From NCBI GenBank assembly GCA_024644945.1, contig JAHEGU010000029.1:1-39436 (forward strand): a stretch of DNA of 39,436 bases. The letters run 5' to 3'. How positions within the stretch are numbered: position 1 is the stretch's first letter; every line of letters begins with the position of its first letter. The position numbers were made by a program, and so were the translations under genes. The DNA is from Gammaproteobacteria bacterium (GTDB lineage Bacteria; Pseudomonadota; Gammaproteobacteria; Arenicellales; Poriferihabitantaceae). The notes beneath the pieces are model-generated. The model was given only the letters and a program-made list of their open reading frames with translations, searched no databases and had not been told where the DNA came from. Positions 1-8,281 of the stretch are shown here, piece after piece.

Positions 1-756
1 GAAGAACGCCTTGATACCCGCCTGGGCTTCCTCACCTTCCCAGCAGTCCGCCAGCAATGCTGACGTGTGGTCGCGGATCTGATCCGGTGCATGGGTGCTG
101 ACATACCGAATTAATTCTTTAGTCATGGCTACCGCCCCTGGCGCGCAATCCAGTAGCTCTTTGATTTCGATAGCGATGGTGTCATCCAATTGGTCCGCGG
201 CCACTACTTGGTCAAGAAGACCGAGAGTCGTCGCCTCTTCAGCACTAAAGAAATGCGCGTTTAAAAAAGTGCGCCGCGCGTTGCGAACACCGATTCGACC
301 AATAAGATAAGGGGAGATGTTCGCCGGGGTGAGTCCGAGACGTACTTCTGTGACTGAGAACCTGGCTTCAGGGATTCCGATGGCAATGTCGCACACCGAT
401 ATCAATCCAATGCCCCCCGCATAGGCCTGGCCATTCACTTTTGCGATCAGCGGTTTATTGAGCAGGTCCAGAGCTTGCAACATGTCTGCAAGGATTTCGC
501 TCTCGGCAATTCTCTCTTCTCTACTGCGCTCAAAGTTCTCCTGCATCCAACCGAGGTCAGCGCCGGCACAGAAGCTTTTACCCGCACCTGTAAGGACAAC
601 GCCACGAACCTGATGGTTCTGGTCAAGAGTGTTGGCAGCTGAAGCGATTTCCCGCATCATTTGCGAACTCATCGCGTTATGTTTTTCCGGTCGGTTAAGC
701 GTTAAGGTGGCAATGCCACGCTCATCGACATCGATTTTGATGGTCTGGTAATTCAT
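1..756 (-). CDS. Enoyl-CoA hydratase/isomerase family protein, LiuC (methylglutaconyl-CoA hydratase)-like; 3' end outside window
   Basis: This is a crotonase-fold enzyme, read from an ATG at 754-756 and open to the window edge, so about 252 residues of a usual 260-270 are visible. The N-terminus carries LNRPEKHNAMS, followed by the oxyanion-hole region FCAGADLGWM and AYAGGIGL. The stretch SVTEVRLGLTPANISPY resembles the methylglutaconyl-CoA hydratase (LiuC/AUH) branch, which hydrates a leucine/isovalerate catabolic intermediate. It starts 2 bp after the stop of the racemase-like gene, so it is the last visible gene of the ABC-transporter operon, which may continue to the left. The crotonase assignment is firm. 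The LiuC subfamily is inferred from motif resemblance only, and another enoyl-CoA hydratase specificity is possible. Confidence 0.85.
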   Translation of the reverse strand, partial: MNYQTIKIDVDERGIATLTLNRPEKHNAMSSQMMREIASAANTLDQNHQVRGVVLTGAGKSFCAGADLGWMQENFERSREERIAESEILADMLQALDLLNKPLIAKVNGQAYAGGIGLISVCDIAIGIPEARFSVTEVRLGLTPANISPYLIGRIGVRNARRTFLNAHFFSAEEATTLGLLDQVVAADQLDDTIAIEIKELLDCAPGAVAMTKELIRYVSTHAPDQIRDHTSALLADCWEGEEAQAGIKAFF

Positions 757-758
757 AG

Positions 759-1838
759 TTACTGTTCTCTCCACTTGGGTAACTGGGTGGGTTCAAGATC
801 TTGGAGCGTATTGTCGTTACGGCAGGATTTGCGATCAATCTTTCCGGGATACGCCATACTGCAATTTCGGGTAAGACCTCTCGCCGCGGTCTGGGGATGA
901 TCGAATATTTCACTGGGAAGGGGAATTGGCTCGAAGCAACAGTCAACTTGTTCGAAGTGTTTGCGCCAATTTGAAAGCGTATCAATTTTAATCAAAGATC
1001 GAACTTCATCAATCAACGCCTGCTGAGGATAAGATTCGTATTGACGGGGAATCCATTCTGTTTTACCGAGCGCCCGGCAAAAATTTGTCCAGAACTTTTC
1101 TTCCAGTGCCCCGAGAGTAACGTGGCGGTCATCGAGCGTTTGATAAATGTTATAGCAGGCCGCTCCACCGGTCAGCAAACTCAAGTCAGAGTTATCCTGA
1201 TTTTTTAAGTTTTCGATAGCTGGATACTGCCAACCGAGAATCGCCTCATATAAAGAGATATCGAGATATCTGCCCTGCCCCGTTTTCAAGCGCGCAACGA
1301 GAGCCGCCAGAATCGCGTTCATCGCATTCATACTGCCGGAATGGTCTGCAACAAGGGGAAACATTGGTTTTGGGTCTTCACTAAAGCTATAAAACCCCGC
1401 GGCCGCGCAGTAATTGATGTCGTGTCCTGCAGCGTTCAGGGAAGGCCCGTCCTGTCCATATCCGGTTAGAGAGCAATAGACCAGACCAGGATTAATCCGG
1501 CGACAGAGGGTTTCACTCAAGCCTAATCGATTCATCACACCAGGCCGGAAAGATTCGAGAAGTACATCCGCTGACTTGATTAAAGGTTCCAGATTGCGCA
1601 CAACACCCTTGTCTTTAAGGTTGAGTCGCGCGATCTGTTTACCTCTATTGAGAGTCTGATAGATAGGCGACAGGGGTTCTGGACCGGTATGAAACATCCC
1701 TCGCATGGGGTCTCCATCGGGCGCTTCAATTTTAATCACCTCCGCACCTAAGTCACAAAGCAGACGGGTGGCAAAAGGCCCTGGTGCGTACTGGGTGAAG
1801 TCGAGTACCCGAATCCCCTCAAGCAATGATTGTTCCAC
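759..1838 (-). CDS. CaiB/BaiF (family III) protein, alpha-methylacyl-CoA racemase-like
   Basis: The 359-residue length fits short racemase-type members of the CoA-transferase family III fold. The N-terminus (GIRVLDFTQYAPGPFATRLL, then DLGAEVIKIE) is the CoA-binding Rossmann-like part. Three features point to alpha-methylacyl-CoA racemase rather than a transferase. These are an AGHDINY motif near residue 135 (catalytic His in the racemase), an Asp in VADHSGSM (catalytic Asp) and a Glu in GALEEKF. Racemases of this type interconvert 2R and 2S 2-methylacyl-CoA esters ahead of beta-oxidation. The start is GTG, 7 bp after the stop of the PaaK-like gene, and the next gene begins 2 bp downstream. 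The fold is certain; racemase versus CoA-transferase is inferred from aligned motifs. Confidence 0.85.
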   Translation of the reverse strand: MEQSLLEGIRVLDFTQYAPGPFATRLLCDLGAEVIKIEAPDGDPMRGMFHTGPEPLSPIYQTLNRGKQIARLNLKDKGVVRNLEPLIKSADVLLESFRPGVMNRLGLSETLCRRINPGLVYCSLTGYGQDGPSLNAAGHDINYCAAAGFYSFSEDPKPMFPLVADHSGSMNAMNAILAALVARLKTGQGRYLDISLYEAILGWQYPAIENLKNQDNSDLSLLTGGAACYNIYQTLDDRHVTLGALEEKFWTNFCRALGKTEWIPRQYESYPQQALIDEVRSLIKIDTLSNWRKHFEQVDCCFEPIPLPSEIFDHPQTAARGLTRNCSMAYPGKIDRKSCRNDNTLQDLEPTQLPKWREQ

Positions 1839-1845
1839 GGAACAT

Positions 1846-3081
1846 CTAGTCGTACGTACGGATATCTTCGATCACGATACCGTCGTTGGGTAGGCAGCCG
1901 CGTTCAACCAGTTCGACGTTTCCCCCGATCTTGCAGCAATCACGCACTGACTGACTGATCTGCGTGATCAAGTGTTCATCAGATTGATCAGACTCGCATC
2001 TCAATGTCATGGCGTCTTTTTGATCCACCCACTCGACCACCAATCGGGCGCGTGATATTTCTGGATGTTTGTTGACGATTTGCTGTATCTGTTCCGGGTG
2101 AATAAACATGCCCTTAACCTTGGCGGTCTGGTCAGCTCGTCCCATCCACCCCGCAATCCGTTTGTTGCTTCGTCCACAGGGGCTCTCGCCGGCGAGCATT
2201 GCTGACAAATCTCCGGTGGCAAATCGAATCAGCGGATAATCCGGGTTGAGTGTCGTAACCACCACCTCGCCAACTTCGCCGTCTGGCACGCGTTCTCCTG
2301 TACCTGGCCTGACAATCTCGATATACACCTCTTCGTCTACGATCAATCCTGAATCAGCGCAGGATTCGTAAGCGATTAAACCGAGATCGGCGGTACCGTA
2401 ACACTGTAGCGCATGGATGCCCTTCTCAGAGAGAAGCTTTCGAGTGGATGCAGGGAAGGCTTCGCCGGAAACCATCGCTTTATCGATACTACTTATGTCT
2501 TTTCCCAGCTCCTCGGCTTTCTCCAGCAGGATCTTCAGAAAGGACGGCGTTCCGCTGTAGCCGACCGGTTTCAAGGCGGCGATAGCATTGAGCTGTTGTT
2601 CAGTCTGGCCGACGCCGCCTGGAAAAACCGTTGCGCCCAGTGCGTGGCAAGCGGAGTCGAACATCGCACCGGCAGGAGTCATGTGATAAGAGAACGAATT
2701 TATCAGCAGGTCACCGGCGCGAATGCCGGTGGCGTAAAGAAAGCGTGCGAATCGCCAGTAATCTACCCGATGTGTTTGTGGCTCATAGATTGGGCCAGGA
2801 GAAGAAAATACATATTTGAGCTGCCCTTCCTTAAACGCGGCATAACCTCCAAAAGGTGGTGACTCGGCCTGCAGTTCAAGAAGTGATGACTTGCGTGTGA
2901 TCGGGAGTTTGATAAGGTCGTCTAGTGAAGTGAATTCCTCGATGTGGATATCGGCGTATAGATTGTTATATACAGGTGCGTTGGACTTGGCGTGGACAAG
3001 CTGTGAAATAATGTCCGCCGTCAGTTCCTTTGTTCTTTGTTCGTCGAGGCGGGTTTCCCGCTCATCATAATATTCGGTCAT
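1846..3081 (-). CDS. PaaK-like adenylate-forming protein with degenerate ATP-binding motifs
   Basis: The 411-residue protein has the overall plan of phenylacetate-CoA ligases: YSGTPSFL, VSGEAFP and LQCYGTADLGL in the middle, YPLIRFATGDL near residue 285, and a small C-terminal domain. Two usual catalytic elements look altered. Where the Ser/Thr/Gly-rich phosphate-binding loop should be (about residues 91-101) it reads VFSSPGPIYEP. The C-terminal Gly-Lys motif that normally supplies the catalytic lysine appears as DGIVIED, with Ile402 at the Lys position. It may be a divergent ligase subfamily or a non-adenylating acyl-binding protein. The gene begins with ATG, preceded by a G-run at short spacing. 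It lies 27 bp after the LivF-type ATPase gene and 7 bp before the racemase-like gene. Confidence 0.8.
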   Translation of the reverse strand: MTEYYDERETRLDEQRTKELTADIISQLVHAKSNAPVYNNLYADIHIEEFTSLDDLIKLPITRKSSLLELQAESPPFGGYAAFKEGQLKYVFSSPGPIYEPQTHRVDYWRFARFLYATGIRAGDLLINSFSYHMTPAGAMFDSACHALGATVFPGGVGQTEQQLNAIAALKPVGYSGTPSFLKILLEKAEELGKDISSIDKAMVSGEAFPASTRKLLSEKGIHALQCYGTADLGLIAYESCADSGLIVDEEVYIEIVRPGTGERVPDGEVGEVVVTTLNPDYPLIRFATGDLSAMLAGESPCGRSNKRIAGWMGRADQTAKVKGMFIHPEQIQQIVNKHPEISRARLVVEWVDQKDAMTLRCESDQSDEHLITQISQSVRDCCKIGGNVELVERGCLPNDGIVIEDIRTYD

Positions 3082-3108
3082 CGAGCCCCCAGGTTATTGT
3101 CTGATTGA

Positions 3109-3921
3109 TTAAGCAAGCCAGCGTTTTCTGCGGCGATAGTGTTTGACGTCACGAAAGCTTTTTCTGTCCCCCCCACTCATACCCAGATAAAATTCCTTAA
3201 CGTCTTCGTTTTCCGCAAGCATTGCTGCATCTCCATCCATAACCACCCTGCCACTTTCGAGAATGTAGCCGTAAGTGGCGTAGCGCAGTGCTACGGTCGT
3301 ATTTTGTTCCGCCAGCAGAAAAGTAACACCCTCTTTTTCATTCAACGCTTTTACGATTTGAAAGATTTCTTCGACAAGCTGCGGGGCAAGCCCCATAGAG
3401 GGTTCATCAAGGAGTATGACGCTCGGCTTTGCCATGAGCGCTCGGCCCACGGCGATCATCTGTTGCTCTCCGCCGGATGTATATCCAGCCTGGCTCCTGC
3501 GGCGCTCTTTGAGTCGAGGAAAGTAGCCGTAAACCAGCTCGAGATCGTCATGCACTTCTTTACGTGTTGCTCTGCGCGTATAGGCGCCAGTCAGTAAATT
3601 CTCTTCTACGGTCAGATGTTCGAAACAGTGACGCCCCTCCATGACCTGCACCACGCCGCGTTTGACCAGTTCATTCGACCCCAGGGATTCGACCCGTTCT
3701 CCGAGAAATTCTATAGAGCCTTTGGTGACTTCTCCCCTCTCGGTACCGAGAATGTTCGATATAGATTTAATTGTCGTGGTCTTGCCGGCGCCATTTGCGC
3801 CCAGAAGCGCCACGATCCCTCCCTTTGGAACATCCAGCGATACACCTTTCAGCACCAATATGACGTGATCATAGATCACCTCTATGTTCTTGACGCTCAG
3901 AACAATTTCTTGGTTACTCAC
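3109..3921 (-). CDS. livF: ABC transporter ATP-binding protein, LivF type
   Basis: This is one of the two cytoplasmic ATPases of the branched-chain-amino-acid-type (HAAT) importer encoded here. Walker A is GANGAGKTTT near residue 42, the ABC signature is TSGGEQQM, and Walker B is VILLDEPSMGL followed by the LLAEQNTT switch typical of LivF. At 270 residues it is longer than E. coli LivF (about 237). The extra length is a basic C-terminal tail, DRKSFRDVKHYRRRKRWLA. The start is a GTG at 3919-3921 with no clear Shine-Dalgarno. It follows the binding-protein gene by 86 bp, a gap that contains a strong hairpin which probably lowers its expression relative to the binding protein. The transported substrate cannot be read from this subunit. 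Confidence 0.93.
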   Translation of the reverse strand: MSNQEIVLSVKNIEVIYDHVILVLKGVSLDVPKGGIVALLGANGAGKTTTIKSISNILGTERGEVTKGSIEFLGERVESLGSNELVKRGVVQVMEGRHCFEHLTVEENLLTGAYTRRATRKEVHDDLELVYGYFPRLKERRRSQAGYTSGGEQQMIAVGRALMAKPSVILLDEPSMGLAPQLVEEIFQIVKALNEKEGVTFLLAEQNTTVALRYATYGYILESGRVVMDGDAAMLAENEDVKEFYLGMSGGDRKSFRDVKHYRRRKRWLA

Positions 3922-3959
3922 GGTTTATCGTGTTTGTTAATCAAATTTACTACCAAATA

Positions 3960-3995
3960 AAGCAGGCGGCCACCGGTAACGATGACCGCCTGCTT
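3960..3995 (-). terminator. Attenuator-like hairpin between binding-protein and LivF genes
   Basis: A perfect 10-bp stem (AAGCAGGCGG at 3960-3969 pairing with CCGCCTGCTT at 3986-3995) encloses a 16-nt loop just after the stop of the binding-protein gene. On the transcribed minus strand the stem ends in CTTTATTTGG, a short and interrupted U-tract. Partial terminators at this place are common in ABC operons and let the periplasmic protein be made in excess over the ATPase. It could equally act as a 3' stabiliser of the upstream mRNA. Confidence 0.65.
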
Positions 3996-4007
3996 ACTGG
4001 CTTTTTA

Positions 4008-5303
4008 TTAGCCGCAGGAGCGAGGCGTAATATTGTTCTCCGTAGCATAGGCCGCGGAGTCTTCCATTATGAGTGCATCGACAACCTCTCGATCGGCACC
4101 CGTGTAATCCGTAATCAGTGACCAGCTCTTAGCGCCTGCATCCCACTGCATGATCGCAGCCTGACCAGGGCCGCCGTGACTGTCACAGCTGACGTTGATA
4201 TCAGGACCAAAATTAGGCAATCCAATTTCAGCCATTCGCGCCTGATCAATCTTGAGTGCTTCCATACCGTCGCGCATCTGAGCTGAGGTGATATTGCTCA
4301 CGCCGTGAATCTCTTGCGCGGTGCGGGCGGCTTCGGATGCCAGCATGGCGGCGTAAATGCCTCGGTTGTACAGCACAGTACCCAGGTTAGAACCGTCTCC
4401 TGCAGCCTTGCCTGTGTCCACTACATGTTTCTGCAGATCATCATAAAGAGGAAAATCCTTACCTACGCCATGGAAATTAATGGCTTTATAACCGTTAGAA
4501 CCATCACCAGTCGGTAGCACGTCGTTTTCCGATGCCGACCACCACACACCGATAAAGTGATCCATCGGGAAGCGGATATTGGCTGCTTCCTGGACCGCCA
4601 CCTGGTTCATAACGCCCCAGCCCCACATCAGAACATAGTCAGGGCGTTCGCGGCGAATCTGCAGCCACTGCGACTTCTGTTCCTGTCCGGGGTGATCGAC
4701 CGCCAGCAGGGTCAGGTTGAAACCATGTTTCTTGGCCAGTTCTTCCAGGGTGCGGATCGGCTCTTTGCCATAGGCAGAGTTGTGATAGACCAGTGCGATG
4801 GTTTTGCCGTTTATGTCACCGTCTTCCTGATCAAGAATATGCTTGACGATGATTGACGCCGCGTCCCAGTAAGTACCGGGATAGTTGAAGATGTGGCTGA
4901 ATACCTTGCCGTTGGCGGCGGAAGTACGGCCGTATCCCATTGAATGCACCGGAATATCGTCTGCGGTAGCCTTAGGAATTAACTGGTATGTGATGCCAGT
5001 AGACAATGGCTGATAGACCAGTGCGCCCTGACCCTTGGTGGATTCATAACACTCAACCCCTTTCTCAGTGTTGTAGCCGGTCTCACATTCTATAAAATTA
5101 ATTTTTTCCCCGCCGATTCCCCCGTCACGCTCGTTGAGCAGGGTGAAATAATCGGCATAGCCATCAGCGAAGGGTATGCCGTTTGGTGCGTAAGGACCGG
5201 TTCGGTAGCTGAGAGAGGGGAAGGTTAGGTCAGCGGAAACTGCCCCAGCCCCCAGCGCCATTGTCGCAGCGAGTGACGCAGCGGTTAAAGTTTTTAGTTT
5301 CAT
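4008..5303 (-). CDS. ABC transporter periplasmic substrate-binding protein (LivK/HAAT family)
   Basis: The 431-residue protein begins with a Sec signal peptide (MKLKTLTAASLAATMALGAGAVSA, cleavage after ALA-like VSA). It continues with a type I periplasmic-binding fold: SYRTGPYAPNGIPFADGYADY, a central GKTIALVYHNSAYGKEP, and DHFIGVWWSASENDV. It is larger than classical LivK (about 370 residues), as seen in HAAT proteins for aromatic or other carboxylates. The start is well supported by GGAG seven bases upstream of the ATG. It lies 53 bp after the LivM gene, and that gap also carries a partial LiuR-like site. Acyl-CoA ligase and racemase neighbours suggest a carboxylic-acid ligand rather than leucine; this is inference. 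Confidence 0.92.
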   Translation of the reverse strand: MKLKTLTAASLAATMALGAGAVSADLTFPSLSYRTGPYAPNGIPFADGYADYFTLLNERDGGIGGEKINFIECETGYNTEKGVECYESTKGQGALVYQPLSTGITYQLIPKATADDIPVHSMGYGRTSAANGKVFSHIFNYPGTYWDAASIIVKHILDQEDGDINGKTIALVYHNSAYGKEPIRTLEELAKKHGFNLTLLAVDHPGQEQKSQWLQIRRERPDYVLMWGWGVMNQVAVQEAANIRFPMDHFIGVWWSASENDVLPTGDGSNGYKAINFHGVGKDFPLYDDLQKHVVDTGKAAGDGSNLGTVLYNRGIYAAMLASEAARTAQEIHGVSNITSAQMRDGMEALKIDQARMAEIGLPNFGPDINVSCDSHGGPGQAAIMQWDAGAKSWSLITDYTGADREVVDALIMEDSAAYATENNITPRSCG

Positions 5304-5356
5304 TTATTAACTCCAGATGTTTACGTTAGAAATAATTTGGTTGCATCAGTGTGTGA

Positions 5357-6433
5357 CTAATGCGGAAACGGCCAAAGCCGAAGCTTCTCTTTGGTTACAC
5401 GCCAAAGTTGCGCTAGACCATGCGGTTCGACGATCAGGAAGAACATGATCAGCCCGCCTACCAGCATGAAAATAAAATGCTGGACCATATCGGTAGGCCA
5501 GCCGAATCCTCCTACCATGATATTTTTAAACAGTACCGGCAGCAGAACCATAAATGCGGCGCCTACGAAGGAGCCGAATATGGAACCGAGACCGCCGATA
5601 ATGATCATAAAAAGTACTAGAAAAGACTTATCGATGCCGAATGCTTCGGTCGGCTCCACCGCACCCAGATAGACACCGAAGAATAGTGCCCCCGATAGTC
5701 CAATATAAAAAGAGCTCACTGCAAAAGCGGATAGCTTCGCCTGCAATGGGGGTACGCCGATAATTTCGGCCGCAATATCCATATCCCGAATCGCCATCCA
5801 CGAGCGTCCCAGTCTGCCGCGGGTTAAGTTCCGTGCAATGAAGGCGAACACCACGACAAATAAAAGACTGAACAAATAGGTTGCCGAAGGTGTCGCCGCG
5901 GATCCGGTGACAGCAGTTCCAAACACGCTTCGCTCAGGCATGGTAATCTGGCCTGAGGCCGAGTAGTTATAAAACCAGGGAACTTTATTAAACAACCAGA
6001 CCAGGAAGAACTGAGATGCCAGGGTCGCTACCGCTAGATAAAATCCCTTGATCCGCAGGCTCGGCAGCCCGAAGATAATTCCAACCAAAGCAGTAATTCC
6101 ACCGGATAGCAGGATCACAAAAATAATATTGAGATCCGGGAAACCGGTAGTCAATTTATAGCAGGCATAGGCACCGACAGCCATGAACCCACCGGTGCCG
6201 AGGCTGACCTGACCGCAATAACCGGTCAGGATATTGAGACCGAGAGCAGCCAGCGACCATACCAGGAACGGCAATAGAATCGACTTTTCCCAGTAGTCGT
6301 TAATGAAAAAAGGAACTACTAAGAAGGCGCAAACCAGTATCAGCGCGACTACGATACGGTCGAACCGGATCGGGAAAGTCTGCTGGTCCGCAGCGTAGCT
6401 GGTTTTAAAGTCTCCTGATTCTCGATAGAACAT
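5357..6433 (-). CDS. livM: Branched-chain-type ABC transporter permease, LivM
   Basis: This is one of the two inner-membrane permease subunits of the HAAT importer. The 358-residue protein has many hydrophobic helices, including LVWSLAALGLNILTGYCGQVSLGTGGFMAVGAY, the conserved LivM start region. It also contains GLPSLRIKGFYLAVATLA and the cytoplasmic coupling segment RGRLGRSWMAIRDMDIAAEIIGV, which contacts the ATPases. The ATG at 6431-6433 has AGGA seven bases upstream. It sits 9 bp after the LivH gene and 53 bp before the binding-protein gene, consistent with one mRNA. Nothing in it is unusual for the family. Confidence 0.94.
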   Translation of the reverse strand: MFYRESGDFKTSYAADQQTFPIRFDRIVVALILVCAFLVVPFFINDYWEKSILLPFLVWSLAALGLNILTGYCGQVSLGTGGFMAVGAYACYKLTTGFPDLNIIFVILLSGGITALVGIIFGLPSLRIKGFYLAVATLASQFFLVWLFNKVPWFYNYSASGQITMPERSVFGTAVTGSAATPSATYLFSLLFVVVFAFIARNLTRGRLGRSWMAIRDMDIAAEIIGVPPLQAKLSAFAVSSFYIGLSGALFFGVYLGAVEPTEAFGIDKSFLVLFMIIIGGLGSIFGSFVGAAFMVLLPVLFKNIMVGGFGWPTDMVQHFIFMLVGGLIMFFLIVEPHGLAQLWRVTKEKLRLWPFPH

Positions 6434-6442
6434 GTCGTTTTC

Positions 6443-7444
6443 CTATACCCGTTCGATTATCTTATCGCCATAGAGGCCCTGAGGACGGAACATCAGGAAC
6501 ATAAGTGCCAGCACATAGGCAAACCAGTTTTCAGTGGCGCCGCCAATCAGCGGACCAATAGCGAATTCAAATAGTTTCTCGCCGACGCCGATAATCAAGC
6601 CGCCGACAATTGCGCCGGGAATCGAAGTGAAGCCACCGAGGATCAACACCGGTAGTGCTTTGAGGGCGATTAGTGATAACGAAAACTGAATTCCAGACTT
6701 TGAACCCCACATTATTCCTGCCACCAGCGCAACGAAGCCGGCTATGGACCAGACCACGATCCATATGGTGCGCAGTGAGATTCCCACAGTCAGAGCGGCC
6801 TGATGATCATCCGCCACTGCTCGCAGTGCCCGGCCGGTTTTGGTGTACTGGGAGAACAGGGTCAGCGCAATCACCAGTACGATCGCGATTCCGGCGGCCC
6901 ATACATCCAGCACATCGATATACATGCCATAGTATTCTGAGCCCTCGGTTGCCCAGACTCTGGTGACATCCTCCCACCAGAATGAGCCGCCAGACGGCAG
7001 TCCGATATCCAGAACCTTGATATTGGCGCCCCACATCATATCGCCCAGGCCTTCCATGAAAAACGCGAGTCCAATGGTGGCCATAAACAGGATGATGGGT
7101 TCCTGGTTAACGAGATGCCTGAGGACCAGCCTTTCGACCAGCCAGGCCAGCAAAACCATCACAGCCATGGTCAGGAGAATGGCAAGAAACGCATTCATTC
7201 CCGGGCCCCAATTGTGATAATCAGTGCCGAACACCACATTGATTAAGTGGGAAAACGGAATTTGACCCGACTGGAAACCCACCAGAGTGAGTGCTGCAAA
7301 CAATGCCATCACGCCCTGTGCATAGTTAAATATTCCGGAGGCTTTAAAAATCAACACAAACCCTAATGCCACCAGAGAGTACATGACTCCAGTCATCAAA
7401 CCGTTCAGCATTACCTCGATGGTGTTCAGTATCATCGGGCTCAT
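6443..7444 (-). CDS. livH: Branched-chain-type ABC transporter permease, LivH
   Basis: This is the second membrane subunit, 333 residues. The family hallmark lies at the N-terminus: NGLMTGVMYSLVALGFVLIFKASGIFNYAQGVMALFAA. The coupling loop TKTGRALRAVADDHQAALTVGI is followed by ALPVLILGGFTSIPGAIVGGLIIGVGE. It is somewhat longer than LivH of about 300 residues because of a soluble insertion around residues 135-180 (NIKVLDIGLPSGGSFWWEDVTRVW), seen in many proteobacterial HAAT permeases. The gap to the LivG gene upstream is 36 bp and to LivM downstream 9 bp. It should act with LivM, the binding protein and the LivF and LivG ATPases at the inner membrane. Confidence 0.94.
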   Translation of the reverse strand: MSPMILNTIEVMLNGLMTGVMYSLVALGFVLIFKASGIFNYAQGVMALFAALTLVGFQSGQIPFSHLINVVFGTDYHNWGPGMNAFLAILLTMAVMVLLAWLVERLVLRHLVNQEPIILFMATIGLAFFMEGLGDMMWGANIKVLDIGLPSGGSFWWEDVTRVWATEGSEYYGMYIDVLDVWAAGIAIVLVIALTLFSQYTKTGRALRAVADDHQAALTVGISLRTIWIVVWSIAGFVALVAGIMWGSKSGIQFSLSLIALKALPVLILGGFTSIPGAIVGGLIIGVGEKLFEFAIGPLIGGATENWFAYVLALMFLMFRPQGLYGDKIIERV

Positions 7445-7480
7445 TTTGCTTGCTCCATATAAGTTTTGATTCTTCGCCGG

Positions 7481-8272
7481 TTAGTCATGCGCAACCCCCA
7501 GATAAGCATCAATAACGTCCTTGTCGTTGCGCACTTCATCAGGATAACCATCGCCAATCTTCTTTCCATAGTCAAGCACGATCACCCGGTCGGCAATATC
7601 CATGACCACGCTCATATCGTGCTCGATCAAGGCGATAGTAGTTCCGAACTGGTCATTGACCTCTAGAATAAAACGACACATATCCTCTTTTTCTTCCAGG
7701 TTCATCCCGGCCATGGGTTCGTCTAACAATAGAAGCTTGGATTCGGCGGCGAGTGCCCTGCCCAGTTCAACCCGTTTCTGTAAACCGTATGGCAGACGCC
7801 CCACCGGGGTCTTACGAATTGCCTGAATTTCCAGGAAGTCGATAATGCGTTCGACTCGTTCTCTGTGCATCAACTCTTCTTTTTCGGCTTTGCCTTTCCA
7901 CAATGCCTGCCAGAATATGTTGGCATGCATTTTGGTAATACGCCCTGTCATCAGATTGTCCAGAGTCGACATACCCTTGAACAATGCAATATTCTGAAAC
8001 GTACGAGCAATTCCCTGGCGGGCAATTTCATAGGGTCTAAGCGAGCCGCGTAGCTTGCCGTCGAACCACACTTCTCCTTCCTGCGGGTGGTAGAAGCCGT
8101 TTATCACGTTGAGCATTGAGCTCTTGCCGGCGCCGTTGGGGCCGATGATGGCGCGTATTTCTCCTTGTAAGATATCAAAACTGATATTAGTCAGCGCCTT
8201 AACGCCACCAAAAGAGAGCGAAATATTATTCACAGACAGTATTGGATCGCCAAACTTACGAGTGGAGTTCAT
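7481..8272 (-). CDS. livG: ABC transporter ATP-binding protein, LivG type
   Basis: This is the first of the two ATPases, 263 residues. Walker A is GPNGAGKSSMLN near residue 43. The signature motif appears in the LivG form LPYGLQKRVELGRALA, and Walker B is LLLLDEPMAGM, followed by ALIEHDMSVVM. The LivG-specific insert (MTGRITKMHANIFWQALWKGKAEKEE) lies between Walker A and the signature. It begins at an ATG 9 bp after the acyl-CoA synthetase stop, so the synthetase and transporter are co-transcribed. The gene order livG-livH-livM-binding protein-livF differs from the E. coli liv operon. Confidence 0.94.
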   Translation of the reverse strand: MNSTRKFGDPILSVNNISLSFGGVKALTNISFDILQGEIRAIIGPNGAGKSSMLNVINGFYHPQEGEVWFDGKLRGSLRPYEIARQGIARTFQNIALFKGMSTLDNLMTGRITKMHANIFWQALWKGKAEKEELMHRERVERIIDFLEIQAIRKTPVGRLPYGLQKRVELGRALAAESKLLLLDEPMAGMNLEEKEDMCRFILEVNDQFGTTIALIEHDMSVVMDIADRVIVLDYGKKIGDGYPDEVRNDKDVIDAYLGVAHD

Positions 8273-8281
8273 GGATGGAGA

